The notes beneath the pieces are model-generated. The model saw only the letters and a list, made by a program, of their open reading frames with translations, did no database searches and was not told where the DNA came from. A stretch of 64,000 bases of DNA, from the NCBI GenBank assembly GCA_963971225.1, contig OZ020267.1, positions 116,987,891 through 117,051,890 on the forward strand. Direction: 5' to 3'. Below, piece after piece: positions 1 through 12,800 of the stretch. The DNA is from Melieria omissa (Eukaryota; Arthropoda; Insecta; Diptera; Ulidiidae). Position 1 is the first letter of the stretch; each line of letters starts with the position of its first letter. Position numbers and translations under genes: made by a program.

Positions 1-493
1 CCTTGATTTTTTTCCCAGCCGAGTACATTTTCGAGTGATTGATTAGTTGGCTCGTGCTAATTAATTAATTAAATCACAAAATGTATTGCGCAATAATATA
101 CATATATTTATGGAAGTAATGGAGAAAACCAACTAAAGGCGGACAAAGTGTTGTGATATTAAGTTTAAGAACTAATGTAAGCTTTTGTAATATAGTAAGT
201 GGGTTTTCTCTAGCTAATAGTTAATTTGTTTTGTTGTTGTGGTTGCGTCTTTCGAAGGTTATTTACTTTACTTTCAATATCAGTGATTAATTACAAAATC
301 TTTAAACACTCATTGTCTAGATAATCGTCGGCGAGCATCATGTGAACTCACTTTGTGTTGATATATGGTATGTTCTTAGATAGTGGTTTGCGACTGTAAA
401 TTTACATCTATAAGCAATGTTCAATGTTGGAACAGCAATGAAAATATAAACAATTTTAAATAACCATATTTTAATCAATTTATCAAGGTATCA
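1..493. other. AT-rich non-coding stretch, no gene seen
   Basis: I see no open frame with recognisable protein similarity and no terminal repeat pair here. The missing last exons of the CD36-type gene (which runs leftward) were looked for on the minus strand and not found, so they probably lie left of the window. Confidence 0.5.
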
Positions 494-560
494 TACGAGG
501 GCGGGTCAATAAGTCCGTGACTTTTTGAATGAAACACAGGTTTTAAGATAAAAAGTTATT

Positions 561-858
561 TTACTTTTCAACGTAGTCTCCTTTGAGATCTATACACTTA
601 GCCCAACGTTTCTCCAGTTTTTTTTATCCCTTCCGAAAAATATGATTTGTCGAGGTCTTCAAAATAGGCATTTGTTTGTGAGATGACTTCGTCATTGGAG
701 GCAAATCTCTTTCCGCCGAGCCATTTCTTCAAGTTTGGGAACAAGAAATAGTCACTTGGGGCTAGATCGGGTGAATAGGCGGGATGAGGGAGCAATTCGT
801 AGCCCAATTCATGGATTTTTGCCATGGAAACTGCACATGTGTGCACTAGGGATCGCAA
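561..858 (-). pseudogene. mariner transposase C-terminal fragment
   Basis: The minus strand encodes the block HPAYSPDLAPSDYFLFPNLK, which carries the third catalytic Asp region of mariner transposases (YSPDLAPSDYFLF). Near 614-620 the frame slips. The open frame ends early at 598, but the shifted frame continues KRWAKCIDLKGDYVEK and reaches its natural stop at 561-563, matching a normal mariner C-terminus. It is a broken fragment of the element at 496-2438. Confidence 0.9.
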
Positions 859-2221
859 TTTTTGGCCATTTTGCGATCCCGGGATTTTCGGGATTGAAAA
901 GTCAAATCCCGGGATCCCGGGATTTAATCCCGGGATTCAAATAACAAATTTTTTAAATAAAACAATTTTACCAAATTGCATAAATACTTGTTTATAATAT
1001 ATTTACCATAAAAATGGACACAGTTTAATCACATTTGGGGTAGTTTTAAGATTTTTTATCTTGAATTTAATCACATTTATGGAATTCACAGTTTGCGGGA
1101 AAATTTATTTCGGGCAATTTTCCCTAAAAATAAACGATCTAACTGTGAGCACCCCATTGTATATCTTTCAAACAATTGTGGAAAATTTTTCAAAATAAAA
1201 ATGCCTCGCTCAAATGGCAAACAAACGTTGAACATCAAATAAAGAAATCGTCCCGATAGTAGCATAAAGTACTCAAAAAAATTCGCTCCGTAGATTGTGT
1301 CAACAAATTAATTTTACTTTGTTTTTTGCCTCTTTCAATAAACATGCTCGGCAGTGCGGCAAATTTTGAAACTACCGGTATCTATGTTCTTCATACAAAA
1401 CAAACGAAATTGAGATACCATATGGGAAAATTCGGGAAAATTGCCAAGTGGGAAATTTAACATGCTAGATACCGCTGAACTGTGAACACCATAATTGTAA
1501 GGCGGAAAGGGAGGCAGTCGGTGTTGAGTCGTCGAAGTGGTTGGTTGTGCGCGGCACATCACCAAAATCCAGTTGTCATTTACAATCAGTTGTCAATTAC
1601 ATTCAAAATTGTCAGTTTAAATTTAAATCAAATAAATAAACATAGTCATCCTTGACAACATTTTGTTTAACTCAAAAGTTTTTCATTTGACATTTAACTT
1701 CAGTTTGATAACATTTTGTTGTATCCAAAAATGACACTTAAACATAACTTATTGCTTTGCATCAAATGTATCATAAAGTACATATATACGCATATTTGAT
1801 AAAAAAAAATAAAATAGTTAATTTGTTAGTACTTTTAGTTTTACTTTGATTATTTCGATAAAAAAGTTAAGCGTTGTGATTAACTAAAAACTGAGATCTT
1901 AAAAATACTAAGGCATTAAATGTTTTGCCCTCTAATCTAGAGCGAAATTTATTGCAAATAAACCCTGCTGAGAGAAAACATCTTTCAGATTCAACACTTG
2001 CTGGTTGAATGCTTAGTAAATAATTATAAGCCTTTTGCAAAAGACGCCCTCTATCCCCTCCCTCCTCCTTCAGATAAGGAATCGGGTTTTTGTGCTTTTA
2101 AATTTATTTCATTTGAACTTTGAAGCATCTTTTGCAATCCCGGGATTAAAAGATTTGAATCCCGGGATTTTCGGGACTGGAAAAAGTCCGGGATCCCGGG
2201 ATCCCGGGATTGCGATGCCTA
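847..2221. mobile_element. non-autonomous hAT-superfamily element nested in mariner
   Basis: The element begins TAGGGATCGCAAT and ends ATTGCGATGCCTA, inverted termini of 13 bp with one mismatch. It is flanked by a perfect 8 bp direct repeat GTGTGCAC at 839-846 and 2222-2229, the duplication length expected of hAT transposases. Subterminal regions carry repeated ATCCCGGGAT-type palindromes (about 870-940 and 2130-2215), typical of transposase-binding clusters. No transposase-like frame was seen in its 1375 bp, so it needs a transposase supplied elsewhere. Confidence 0.92.
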
Positions 2222-2440
2222 GTGTGCACCCGTGCACACGAAATTCACTTTTTTCCATTTTCTTCTTAGTCAACGCGGTAGTCTGATATTAACGGCTGTA
2301 AAAAACAAACTAAACGTCGCAGCTTGTTCAATTTTTGACAAGAGTCAACTGACAGATGACTGTTGACGGGAGCAGTGTTGCCAGTTCAATTAAGAGGCGG
2401 GAAATTCAAAAAGTCACGGACTTATTGACCCGCCCTCGTA

Positions 2441-3039
2441 GGTAAATTGTTATATCGATTACTTTACTAGAAATTGTATGCTCAAATATTGAATTTCTAT
2501 AGTATATTATAACACATGTGAACTGACTTGTATCTTTGACTTATTTCGTGGCGCCATTGACTTGTGCCTACTTCAGCGTATTCACTTTTCAGCCTCGCTG
2601 AGGAGTTTTCGGAGTCAAGATTATATTAATCATTCCGCGTTGTAAAACGACAACAATTTTGCGAGCTTTGACTGAGGCTACTTTATATTCAAATTCTATA
2701 GATTTTTCATCTTCTAAAAATGTGTTTAATAATTTTGCTTAAAAGATATATAATAAAAAGATTATATATCTTGCTTAAAAGATTATAATAAAAGTACATT
2801 TATTTTTTTCTTACTATACTGTTGTTGTATGAATTGTTTATTATTTCTAGGCTATTTCTTAAATAAATTAATAAATATGTCTTGCAAATTGCCATTTTCG
2901 ATATTGAGTTAATGGTTGGAACTAAACTAAAAGTTAATTTCCTGTTTGATATAATAAACAAGAAATAACTTCTATACATTTTGCCATCTTGCCATGTGGG
3001 TGTTACCTTTTAGGTCTAATTGAGGGGCTAAAGAAATGT
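2441..3039. other. non-coding stretch, nothing recognised
   Basis: AT-rich sequence between two transposons. I looked on the minus strand for the next CD36 exon after 3836 and did not find it. Confidence 0.5.
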
Positions 3040-3043
3040 TTAA

Positions 3044-3633
3044 CCCTCAGAGGCCATACGGGTGCAAATCGGGCAGGCCGAAAATTGCGGATAACTCTCT
3101 CTGCTAGAATACGCACTTCAGCGCCATCTGTGTTGTACGGGAATTATGTCGATACACTGGCTTAACCATCGAGCAAAAGTTCGACATCATTCGCTCCATA
3201 GCTGATTTGCTTAGAACACCGAAAAGTGTTGTAAATCCCAATTTGCCCAATTTCCCAATTTTTCAAGGACCTGTTAAAAATACTTAAAATATGATTTATG
3301 AAATGAGTAATTTTTTTTATTGTTATTCAAACATCCGTTGTCATTTTCCCCAAGTTTCATTGATCTATCTTTCTTTGTAAAGAAAGTACAATTTTTTGGC
3401 AAAAAAGAAAATGTCAAAAAAGTTTAAAAACTGTCATTTTTTTATGTGTTAAATTACTCCGACGGTTTTTCTGATAGCATATTCGGATTCCCCAAAAAAT
3501 TTCACCCCAGAATAATATAGATTCTTATATATTTATCACATATGCCAAAACAAATAAACAATTAAAATCGTGAAAACCAGATTTGCACCCGTATGGTCTT
3601 TACGTTACTGGGAAGAGGTATGGCCTCTGAGGG
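3044..3633. mobile_element. piggyBac-like non-autonomous element (TTAA-flanked)
   Basis: The 590 bp element starts CCCTCAGAGGCCATAC and ends with its exact complement. It is flanked on both sides by TTAA (3040-3043 and 3634-3637), the piggyBac target. A second inverted repeat, CCATACGGGTGCAAATC, follows directly at the left end. At the right end it sits about 25 bp inward, behind a spacer. This asymmetric terminal plus internal repeat arrangement is known from piggyBac transposons. No transposase frame is present. It lies about 200 bp beyond the last recognised exon of the CD36-type gene. Confidence 0.9.
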
Positions 3634-3835
3634 TTAAACAAATATTTAAGATATGCAAGGAGGTAAAATTTCAAATCATATAATGACTGCAAAATTTCTC
3701 CAAACAATTGAACTCATTTTAATACTTGCATACAAACACTTACAAACTATGTATATGTATCTATATGTATGTATATGAATACATTTACAAAATTTATAAG
3801 TTGAACTCCGAGCAAAAGTTGAAAACGGCACTTAC

Positions 3836-6800
3836 CGGCTGTATGACGAATGCTGATGAGTGTTTCTCCTTGTCTGGTTGTAAACCGGTTATGTTGTTTT
3901 GCAAACCGGGATGCCCATCCATAAAATGTGGATAACTGAGTGAAATAGGGAAACCGTAATAACAGTCTGTGACGTCGATGAGACCTTGGGGCTGGCACTT
4001 ACCTGGTTACAGTGTAAAAGGAAAAAGAAAAATTAGTATGACGCATGTGGATCATTGCAAACGAGTGTAATTTAAAATACAAAAAAGATACGGAAAGCTG
4101 TTGGAGCAACTACCGCCATTAGTAGCAGCTATTGCAGTCAATAACTATTTGTATATGCATTCATGGTAGTGGAATATTTTCGCAACAGCAAACCGCTCGT
4201 TCTTCGTTATGAACGCAAAAGTGAACGTTGAAATAAAATACATTGATGTCGCTCGTTCTGATGTCGTTAACAACAACACGCATTTTTACACAGCGCACGA
4301 TACTACTACAAAAATATTGTTGTTGTCACGTGCTGTTATTTCCTTTTTATACTCCACAACATATGACATGTGTAAGCCTAAGAGAGTTGTATTAAGAATT
4401 CGCGCTAATTTCATATATTTTAATTTATTATATAATTAATTAATTAATTTATATATAACTAATTCTAATTTTATTATAATTTCATAATCATTCGCATAGG
4501 GTCAGAACTAATACAAAATGCATTTATTTAAGTTCAATGTACATGTACTATAATATTTAAACGACCTTCAAATACATTCCTGGATATAAATTCCAGAAAT
4601 CAATTATTTCCAAAAATTATTTTCTAGAAAATGGCCAACTCTTCACCAAATCTTTTTTGAGCTATTCTGGCTATATGCTTGCTTAATATTGGCTTAAAGT
4701 TCGTGAATTGTGTGTTGTCATTGGTAGCTATGACTTAACATAGCCCTACAAATGGTTGAGGATGTACGCCTGTCTACTAAATCGGTGATTCTATTGCGTG
4801 CCGCTGCTTTTTTAATATATGCATTTAGTTGAGATGCTTTAACGTCATGCTCAGTTTTATTGTGTGCACTTAATGCATTTTTAGCTTATCAAAATATTCC
4901 GTTAACACTTTTATAATTGACGGCTTGTGTGTAATCGGAATAGAGGTAATGGCTTCAGCTCTGCCGTGTAATTAGATTCCGAACCACACAATCATACGTG
5001 CGCACATGTACACGTGCACATATTTGTGCGAAGCAACACTTGAGACAATTAAAGCTGTGAAACCCTAGTCGCCGTTAATTAGTGTTGAAAAATAAACAAA
5101 CCATGTTTTGATACCAATGTTATAGTGTTAATGCGTTCCGCAGCACTTGAGCCGTTAAATACTTGCCTTCAAATGTCGCCCAATAAATTTGTGAATGAAA
5201 TACAAATAATGTGTACAAAGGATATACTATGCTATCGTACACTATTTGATTGAAGGAGTGAACAAAAATTCATTAACTCGTCAATCGCTTAAAAATCAAA
5301 CTGACTTCATGTGTAAAATAATTAACTAATTTCAAAATTTTAGTTACACTTACCGTGCCTGCAGAAGCATTTGTTGTCTTCATTGATGACACCATTGTCG
5401 AATGCGTTTTTTTCGAAAATATACTTATAACCGGAGAGACTGCCATGGGTTTGGAGTTCACCAATACGATACTGTGTTTCAGAATGTAGTAAATTAAGAA
5501 CATTTCAGTTGCCGTTTATGCACTACTTACCAGTTTAATCGGTCGGCACATACTCTTTCTGAAGAATTTTATACTCTCATTGGGTTGAATAAAACTTTTA
5601 AACTTGGTGCCATCTGATGCAAACTCAATGTTACTGCAATGCTTTTCAGTCCATTGTGGAAGATCTGTACTCCCCCTATATGTCGCATATAGGCCTGAAA
5701 TTTGAGGATTTGGTACACCCGTGTAGAACGTTTCATAATCGGTGTCGAAGTCATACATCTATGTACACAATAGAAAAAAAATAATTAAAAACATTGGGAA
5801 AAATTAAAGGAAGCTGTTTCATATTCAATATTAATTTGTATGCATACCCGATCGATTAAGCCGACTTTTTCAAAGGATATCCAATTAGGTAGAAATGTGT
5901 TGCCTAGTGTAGTCAGCGATGAAGGGTAACCAAACATGAATTCCTTAGCTGTCATACGAACGATTGGTTGTGATTTGGAAGTTATAAAAAGAGTTCGCAT
6001 CGCCATGCGTATAAAGTATGGTTTATTTGCCGTTAAATGCGCAATCGCCTGAAATTTAAGTTATATATATCATTTATGCATAGAAGTATTCATAGCTTTA
6101 TTTCTCTTTTGGTATTCGGAAATTCAGTACTACGTTACACTTCAACAACGACAACTCATGAAGAAACGGATTAATGTGTATAAGAATGCAAAGTGTAAAG
6201 TATTAGCTCCCGTTTTCGATAATAATTGCCCACATAAACTAAAATTTCAAAATTGCGTGTGCTATTTGCATTTGTTTATTTAACGTCCCAGGATTACCCT
6301 CCATCAATATCCTTCTGTTGTCAATTTATTTGGGCGCCCAATCGATCCTGGGCGAAAAGTTATATATTGGAAAATAATAGTTACCACTCAACGTATTCAC
6401 GTATTCCCATTCACAATAGTTACTGCCAACGGAATAAATATTTCTCAGAATATAAACTTTACCGAGCAACGGATAAAATATTTTGCCAAAAATAAATGTT
6501 ACGAACGACGTAAAAAATATTTTTCTCTCATAATAGTTATGCGATGATGGAAAAAATATTTTTCAAAAAATAAACGTTACCGAGCAATGGAACGGATGGA
6601 ATGATAATAGTTATTAGGCAACAGAAAAAATATTTGCCACGATTAATACTTATGCATAGATGTAAAAATAAAATATTTCAAAATAATAATTATAAGTAAC
6701 AATTAAAATATTTGTTTCAATGAAACAGTTATTTTCCAACTTTTTTTCTAAAAACGCCATAACTGTTATGTCCCTGCTATTTACTACGCTGTAGTGCTAG

Positions 6801-9800
6801 TAGCAATCACAAACACAACCACTCGTAAAGGTTGCAGTTGATTCAATGCAAATTAAATTAGCAAACTGAGATTTGGTCATCTGAGAACAAGTTTATTTAG
6901 CTCTAATGCAACTACTTGTACTTAGCTGCGTGTACCGGCTTAAATTCTAGTTGTTATAGAATGATTGTGTATCGTTTAGGTTTTTTATAGTTTCCTCGTT
7001 GTATTATACACAAAGAATTTTCTGGAACTTAATCAACCGATTCGCATGTTGTAACTTTATATGCAGTGTAAATATGTGCATTTTAATTGATTTGATTAAT
7101 ACTTTGGCTAGTGTTGGGAGGATACAACTCAAAGCGAAATTATGACGCAAGTATAAAGCGGTTTCTACAATATGCAGTTATTTACAAACATAAACTGTAA
7201 TAGCTTCACTAATCAGATAAACTGTTGTAGAAGTTCTAAGGTCGTACTAATTAAGAATGTATTGTTTTGTTGAATTTAATTTTTGGAAAATTTTAGTTAT
7301 TGTACAACGAGTTTGTTAACGTTTTTTAGTCAGCCGGTTGCTGCACTTACCGATAGGAACAAATATTCGCAAAAATTATTATTTTACTCATGTATAATAA
7401 TACCATATCGTCACATTTAGCAATTGGCTATTGTTACTCTTATGCTTTACTTCTACTTCGAGTTTATTTGATTATAAGTAATGTATAGTTTCATTTTATC
7501 TTATTGATTTTTATGAGTTTGTTTTGAAAGATTGAGCTCAATGAAAACTGAGACAGAAGAAAATGAATAACTGACAACAGCACAATTAAAACAGAAACAT
7601 TATTTTTTTATATATTACAGTACTTTTCCATTCATAAATGTACAAAATGTAATTGTGTGCGTTATTAATATTGTTGTTTGAGTTATGCATTGTTCAAGCA
7701 AACTATTTCACGTCATTACGTAGTATGTACGTAATTTGAAAATTGTTCTGTTGCCCCGTTGATTTTGATTTTGTTTGTCCACAAATCCATTCGCCCAAAA
7801 GTAGAAATCGTCGCTTAAGATGTTGCAAATCACGTATTGCTCGGAATGTTTTCCAAACGAAGCAGTGACTTCGATAATAAAATTTGATGATTGTCACTCA
7901 TCGTGTAACCTTCAATAGTAATTTGCCGTACTATTCAATATTAAGCAATTGACAGTATAGTTGACGAATATCACTCTAGTAACTTAACAAAGTTCGAGCG
8001 TCTCTACTAAATTTCTAATACTTTGCAGATAACACTACTTAACACATTATGGGCTAATATGCTCCGCTTTATTTTAAAGTATTTTAAAAAGTGTTCGCAT
8101 ATAATATAAATAAATTCGATTAACCTACACGGCATACCGTCCAGAAGGGAACGGTATACGGATTGTTATAGTCGGATAAGATTTAGTATACGAAAATATA
8201 CTGAAGATGAAAATTAAAACAATTTAATTGAATTTATTTATATTTTGAGGAATGTAAGTTCTATGAATATATAACATAAGTATGTTTTGAATTTGGTGCT
8301 TCTTAACTTTTCAATATTATATAACATGTAGAAAGTAATGAAACATGTCAAGATTATTATTTCCTTCACTTTTAATACAAATAATAAGAATATAGGATTC
8401 TTATTGATTGATTGGTTGGTGAGAATACCACGAATTTTATAAAACATGTAGAGAATAATGACACATTTCTGCATTACTATTTTCCTTACTTGCAATGCAG
8501 TATAAGATTTTTATTTGTTGATTGGTTACTGGGAATGCCACGAATAGCAATTATAGAAAATTATATAGCATTTTGTAACACAATTACATGTCATCGATTA
8601 CATATAATGAAATGCATTCTTAAATGTACTGCCTTACGTAATCTAGAAGGTAAGCAATGAATGATTTTCTAGACTATTTAAGACATTACACGTAATCGAA
8701 GGTCTCTTTTGGGTAGTTGAAGGTTGTGTAAAAGTTGTAGTAGGACAGATCTACCCAGCAAAAACATTAATTACTTGTGATGTCTTTTGTAAAGTAATAA
8801 AGAATTTCGACTAGATCGCTTATCTTCTACAACAAATAAAGCACTACATTAACCTTCACACTGACACCAATTTTTATATACGGAAACCCTCACTGTTAAC
8901 GACAGTTTTCATTTTTTGACTAAGTTCTTAAGAGATTTCAGGTCCAAACGTGGAAGGGGACAAGGGTTTAAGGGGAATAAGGTTTCAGCCCCCACAAAGT
9001 GAGCGAATTAGTTGATTTTGGTTTTCAAAAGAAATGTCATAAAAAGTGCATTTTCAAATATATTCTCACAAAAATTTCACATATCATCACATATCCAAAT
9101 TTGAACTACGAGGGGGAACGCCCCTCGTATGTATGTATTCTCGGTATGGGTATGTTAGAAAAAAGATAAAGCCTTGAAAAAAATGTATTTTTCAATATAG
9201 CCTCCCATGATTTCAATACATTTGTTTCATCGCGAAATAAGTTTTTATATTCCCTTAAAAAAATAATTTTCTTGTTGGCCCGAAATGCCCGAAAAATGCT
9301 CATTTACAGCGGACTTGAGCTCATTATCGTCAGCAAATCGCTTTCCCCTGAGGTCTTTTTTTAAATTTGGGAATAAAAAGTAGTCACTGGAGGCCAGGTC
9401 CGGGCTGTAGGGTGGGTGGTTAATTTCCTCGAACCCGCCTTGGAGAGTCGCGCAGTGTGAACCGGTGCGTTGTCGTGAAGAAGCAACACATCACGTCGCG
9501 TCAGTCATTTTCGTAGTCGCTGACTGGAGGTAGCAAACAAACTAATGAAGTTATCAACATGAAATTTTATATAAATACCCTCAGATAATGTTGTTAGCTA
9601 ATGATATATTTTAATTACCCACAATAATATCAAATCACCCCGATACCGAGAATACATTGAACGCCCCTCGTAGATCGGCCAACTATATTATATGACTGTC
9701 GCATGAAAAACTTTGGTTAGCCAAATTTAGTGAATTAAAGTTTCAAAATAATTTATACAGTTGCTAAACTTGCAACTTGCTTTGATATGCCGATATGATA

Positions 9801-12800
9801 TGCTATCTAACAATGATTTCGGATTTTTCACGGCAATTCCAAACCGCGATGCTAGAAATTTAGTTTTTTTTAAACTGTTGGAACGCGTCGACCAACAATT
9901 TTCTTAGTTGCAATAGAAATTGCGAATAGAAAAAGAATTCAGAGTTTTAAGTGCTTCAACGTTATGTCGCTCAAAATCCACGAGTTGTGCCATTCTTCTC
10001 AACAGAAACCGCAAATGGGTCTTTGATTGACACTCCCGAAATAGATGGGTCCTATGGTTTTGTTACAGATAAAGACGATTGTGGGTATTCCAAAGTTAAA
10101 GGTTCTTGACTAATGCGTAACCAGGTAGTAAACATAAAGAGAATAACAAGAAAGTTTTGCATTAATTGCTATACAAACTGTAATAATGTTGTTTATATCA
10201 GGTTATATATTTTGTAAAATGAAGTCGTAATTGCTTCATCTTTAATATTTTTTCAATAAAGCAGGGGAAGAAAATACATTATTTAACAAAATTCATTAAT
10301 GAGAGCGAATATTAACATTTGTTAAATGTGTCTAAAATAGAGGTAAAAATCCTCATTTGTAAAAAAACATGGAAAAAATAAAAATTTCAGTTTTCTGATT
10401 ACATATTTAGAGAGAGCTTGAAAAATTAGCCACTGAGCCAAAGCCACATAAAATCGGACTTGAAACTTTAAAGTTATAGCAAAATCAAAAATTAAAAAAG
10501 GACAGCCGCCGAAATACAAATTATTGTTTTTCTTTTTTCGGTGTTAGCAGCAACGGAGTCTTGAACCTGGGTTCGTGCGTCGCATTTGACTCGCGGCCCA
10601 ACGCTTTAGAGCTACAGCGGCTTCCATCCACCAACAACTAAATTTAAAATCAATTCATACTCAAAATGTGATAAGGCAACGAAAAAAAATTCTTTCATAA
10701 AAGTTAGTTATAAAAGTTATGAAAGTGGAAGAATAATCTAGAATTGTGTCATTATTCTCTAACATACAAACGATGTAGCCTACGTTCTAGCAATTATGTA
10801 GCGCTTGCTACAAAAAAAAATGTTTGTTGCGTGTTTACATTTGATTATATTGTTGTTGTGCACTTACCAACATTGCTATATTTAACATCACTACTTGATC
10901 AGTCTCCTTGTGACCCTCAGATAGATGTTCCTGCCACACCAAGGGATGGCTTGGATTAGTCGACATGGTATTGTTGTTATTAAATGTAATATTCTCGTGA
11001 GTCATGATTTCTCTGATACAACAAATGTCACATTATGTATAATTTACTCAATTAATGAATCTGTTTCAATATTTACTTGTACACAAAGGGCCCCACTTGC
11101 TCTACATGCATTTTTTCTCGTCCTTCCAAAAATGCCTCCGCATTTGTTATATTAAAGAGATAGATTTTTATATACAAATCGACAGGTGGCGTTGCCCACA
11201 AATTAAAAATTTCACCGTCTTCTGCCATTACCAATTTCTTTTCCATAGAAGTAAAATATAAAACCAAGATGTTAATTTACAAAATCGTAAAGCTGTGAAT
11301 ACACAAACGAGGTTGTATGTACCCATTTAAAAATCAAATCATAGGGCTGAAAGATTTTTACTAGAACCGCTGTAGTAATGGCCAATACGCCGAGCGCCAG
11401 GAGCAAAAAGGCACCTGTGGAAATAAAATAAAATAAAAAGTACAAAATGTAAAATATAATAATTTTTAGTTCAATTTGCACTGTTCGTACTACTCATAAC
11501 ACTAATTAGAGTAAGTAATTATGCTGACAGTTGACTATATTTAATTATTTTTATATACTTTCGGATTGCCATATGAAAATTACTAGTTATATATGAAAAC
11601 TATGTCTGTAAAAAAATTACTATGAAGGAAAGGACATACAACTAAATGAAACATACCAATACATTTCTCTTCGCACCGAGAATAAAATTTGGTAATACAC
11701 TTTTATTTTGTAATTTTTTTTGTATAAAGCAAAACTAATTGTTATTATAGGATTTCTAGAATATAAATAAAAAATAACTGTTATTTGTTTAGTCATTAAA
11801 TAAAAGTAAAAAAATAACTCTTAAACACTGACTTTTATAATATAACTTACAACTGTTACGGTCCCTGAAAATTACAAATCCTTAACCAAGGGTTCACAGC
11901 AAATACTGAAGCTTTAGACCAAGCACAGTGAGCTGGATTATACCACAGATATGAATTGTACAGTTAGATTTTTAATCGAATTTCATTGTTCCCATATGAT
12001 ACCCATAGAAAAACTGTGTGTATTTCTATTCGAATGTTATACATTCAAAATCAAGAATACATGTTCGTATGTTCATTACGTGTTAATTCTGGCCAACAAC
12101 TTTACCATTTCATTGTTTCTTTTCTGATTTAAATTTGGAATGTGTTAACAAGTTGTTGCTAAATTCTCAAAATATGCAAAAACTTTCCTATATCGGAGTA
12201 TTTAGTGACCACCATGATTATGGTAATGATGATGACGCTGGAATTACGGTTTTTTCCGCTTCAAAATGTGAACATTTGTTTTTCGATCTGTTCTTTAAAT
12301 AGTCTTAAATAATTAAATCTCATTTCGGTTTAACTTTGATTTGTACACAACCGGTACGTTAATTAAATGATGATTTTATGTTGGTTTAAGTAAAGGCGCT
12401 GCACATGCCATACAAATGAGGTTAGTGTCGGTTGTTGGCCAAACAGTACGGCAACAACGGCACATTGACAAAAGTAAATATTCAAATATTTTGTGCGTCA
12501 AACCGTTGAATTTTATTTATGTGTTGGTACCTGCTGGACCTACTGAAAGTTTCGTGTACTGCGTTGTTTTAGCTAAGCATATACATATAAATATGTATGC
12601 TTTTGAAATTAATTTAATCCACGGCTGATGTCATTATACATAGTGCAAATTAAAATAGCGAGCGTACGTTGCCGTACAATTCATTGAACTGCAAATGTAT
12701 TAGGAATAACACATAGCCTGACTGACGACGGTAATTCTCGCAACGCTGCAGCATGGGAATTTCGTGCAAGGCATTAGATATATTTTACGAAGATGGGTCA

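Larger units (their letters stand above)
496..2438 (-). mobile_element. mariner-family element, internally deleted, split by a hAT insertion
   Basis: Perfect inverted termini of about 35 bp start CGAGGGCGGGTCAATAAGTC at 496 and end with the complement at 2438. Both are flanked by TA (494-495 and 2439-2440), the mariner target duplication. Removing the inserted element (847-2221 plus its 8 bp duplication) leaves only about 560 bp. A minus-strand ATG at 2258 opens with MEKSEFRV, a mariner-like N-terminus. It runs within a few codons into C-terminal transposase sequence, so most of the coding region, including the first catalytic aspartates, was lost before the hAT arrived. This is a non-autonomous relic. 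Confidence 0.93.

Noticed and set aside
3747..3998. Minus-strand frame of 83 codons
   Set aside because: Wrong-frame shadow of the CD36-type exon at 3836-4002.
5273..5503. Minus-strand frame of 76 codons
   Set aside because: It overlaps a true CD36-type exon (5354-5471) but in the wrong frame. The correct frame gives the conserved NKCFCRHG block and fits both splice sites.
7330..7380. Strong minus-strand donor GTAAGTGCAG
   Set aside because: The preceding sequence has stops and no CD36 similarity, and the neighbouring exons already join perfectly without it.
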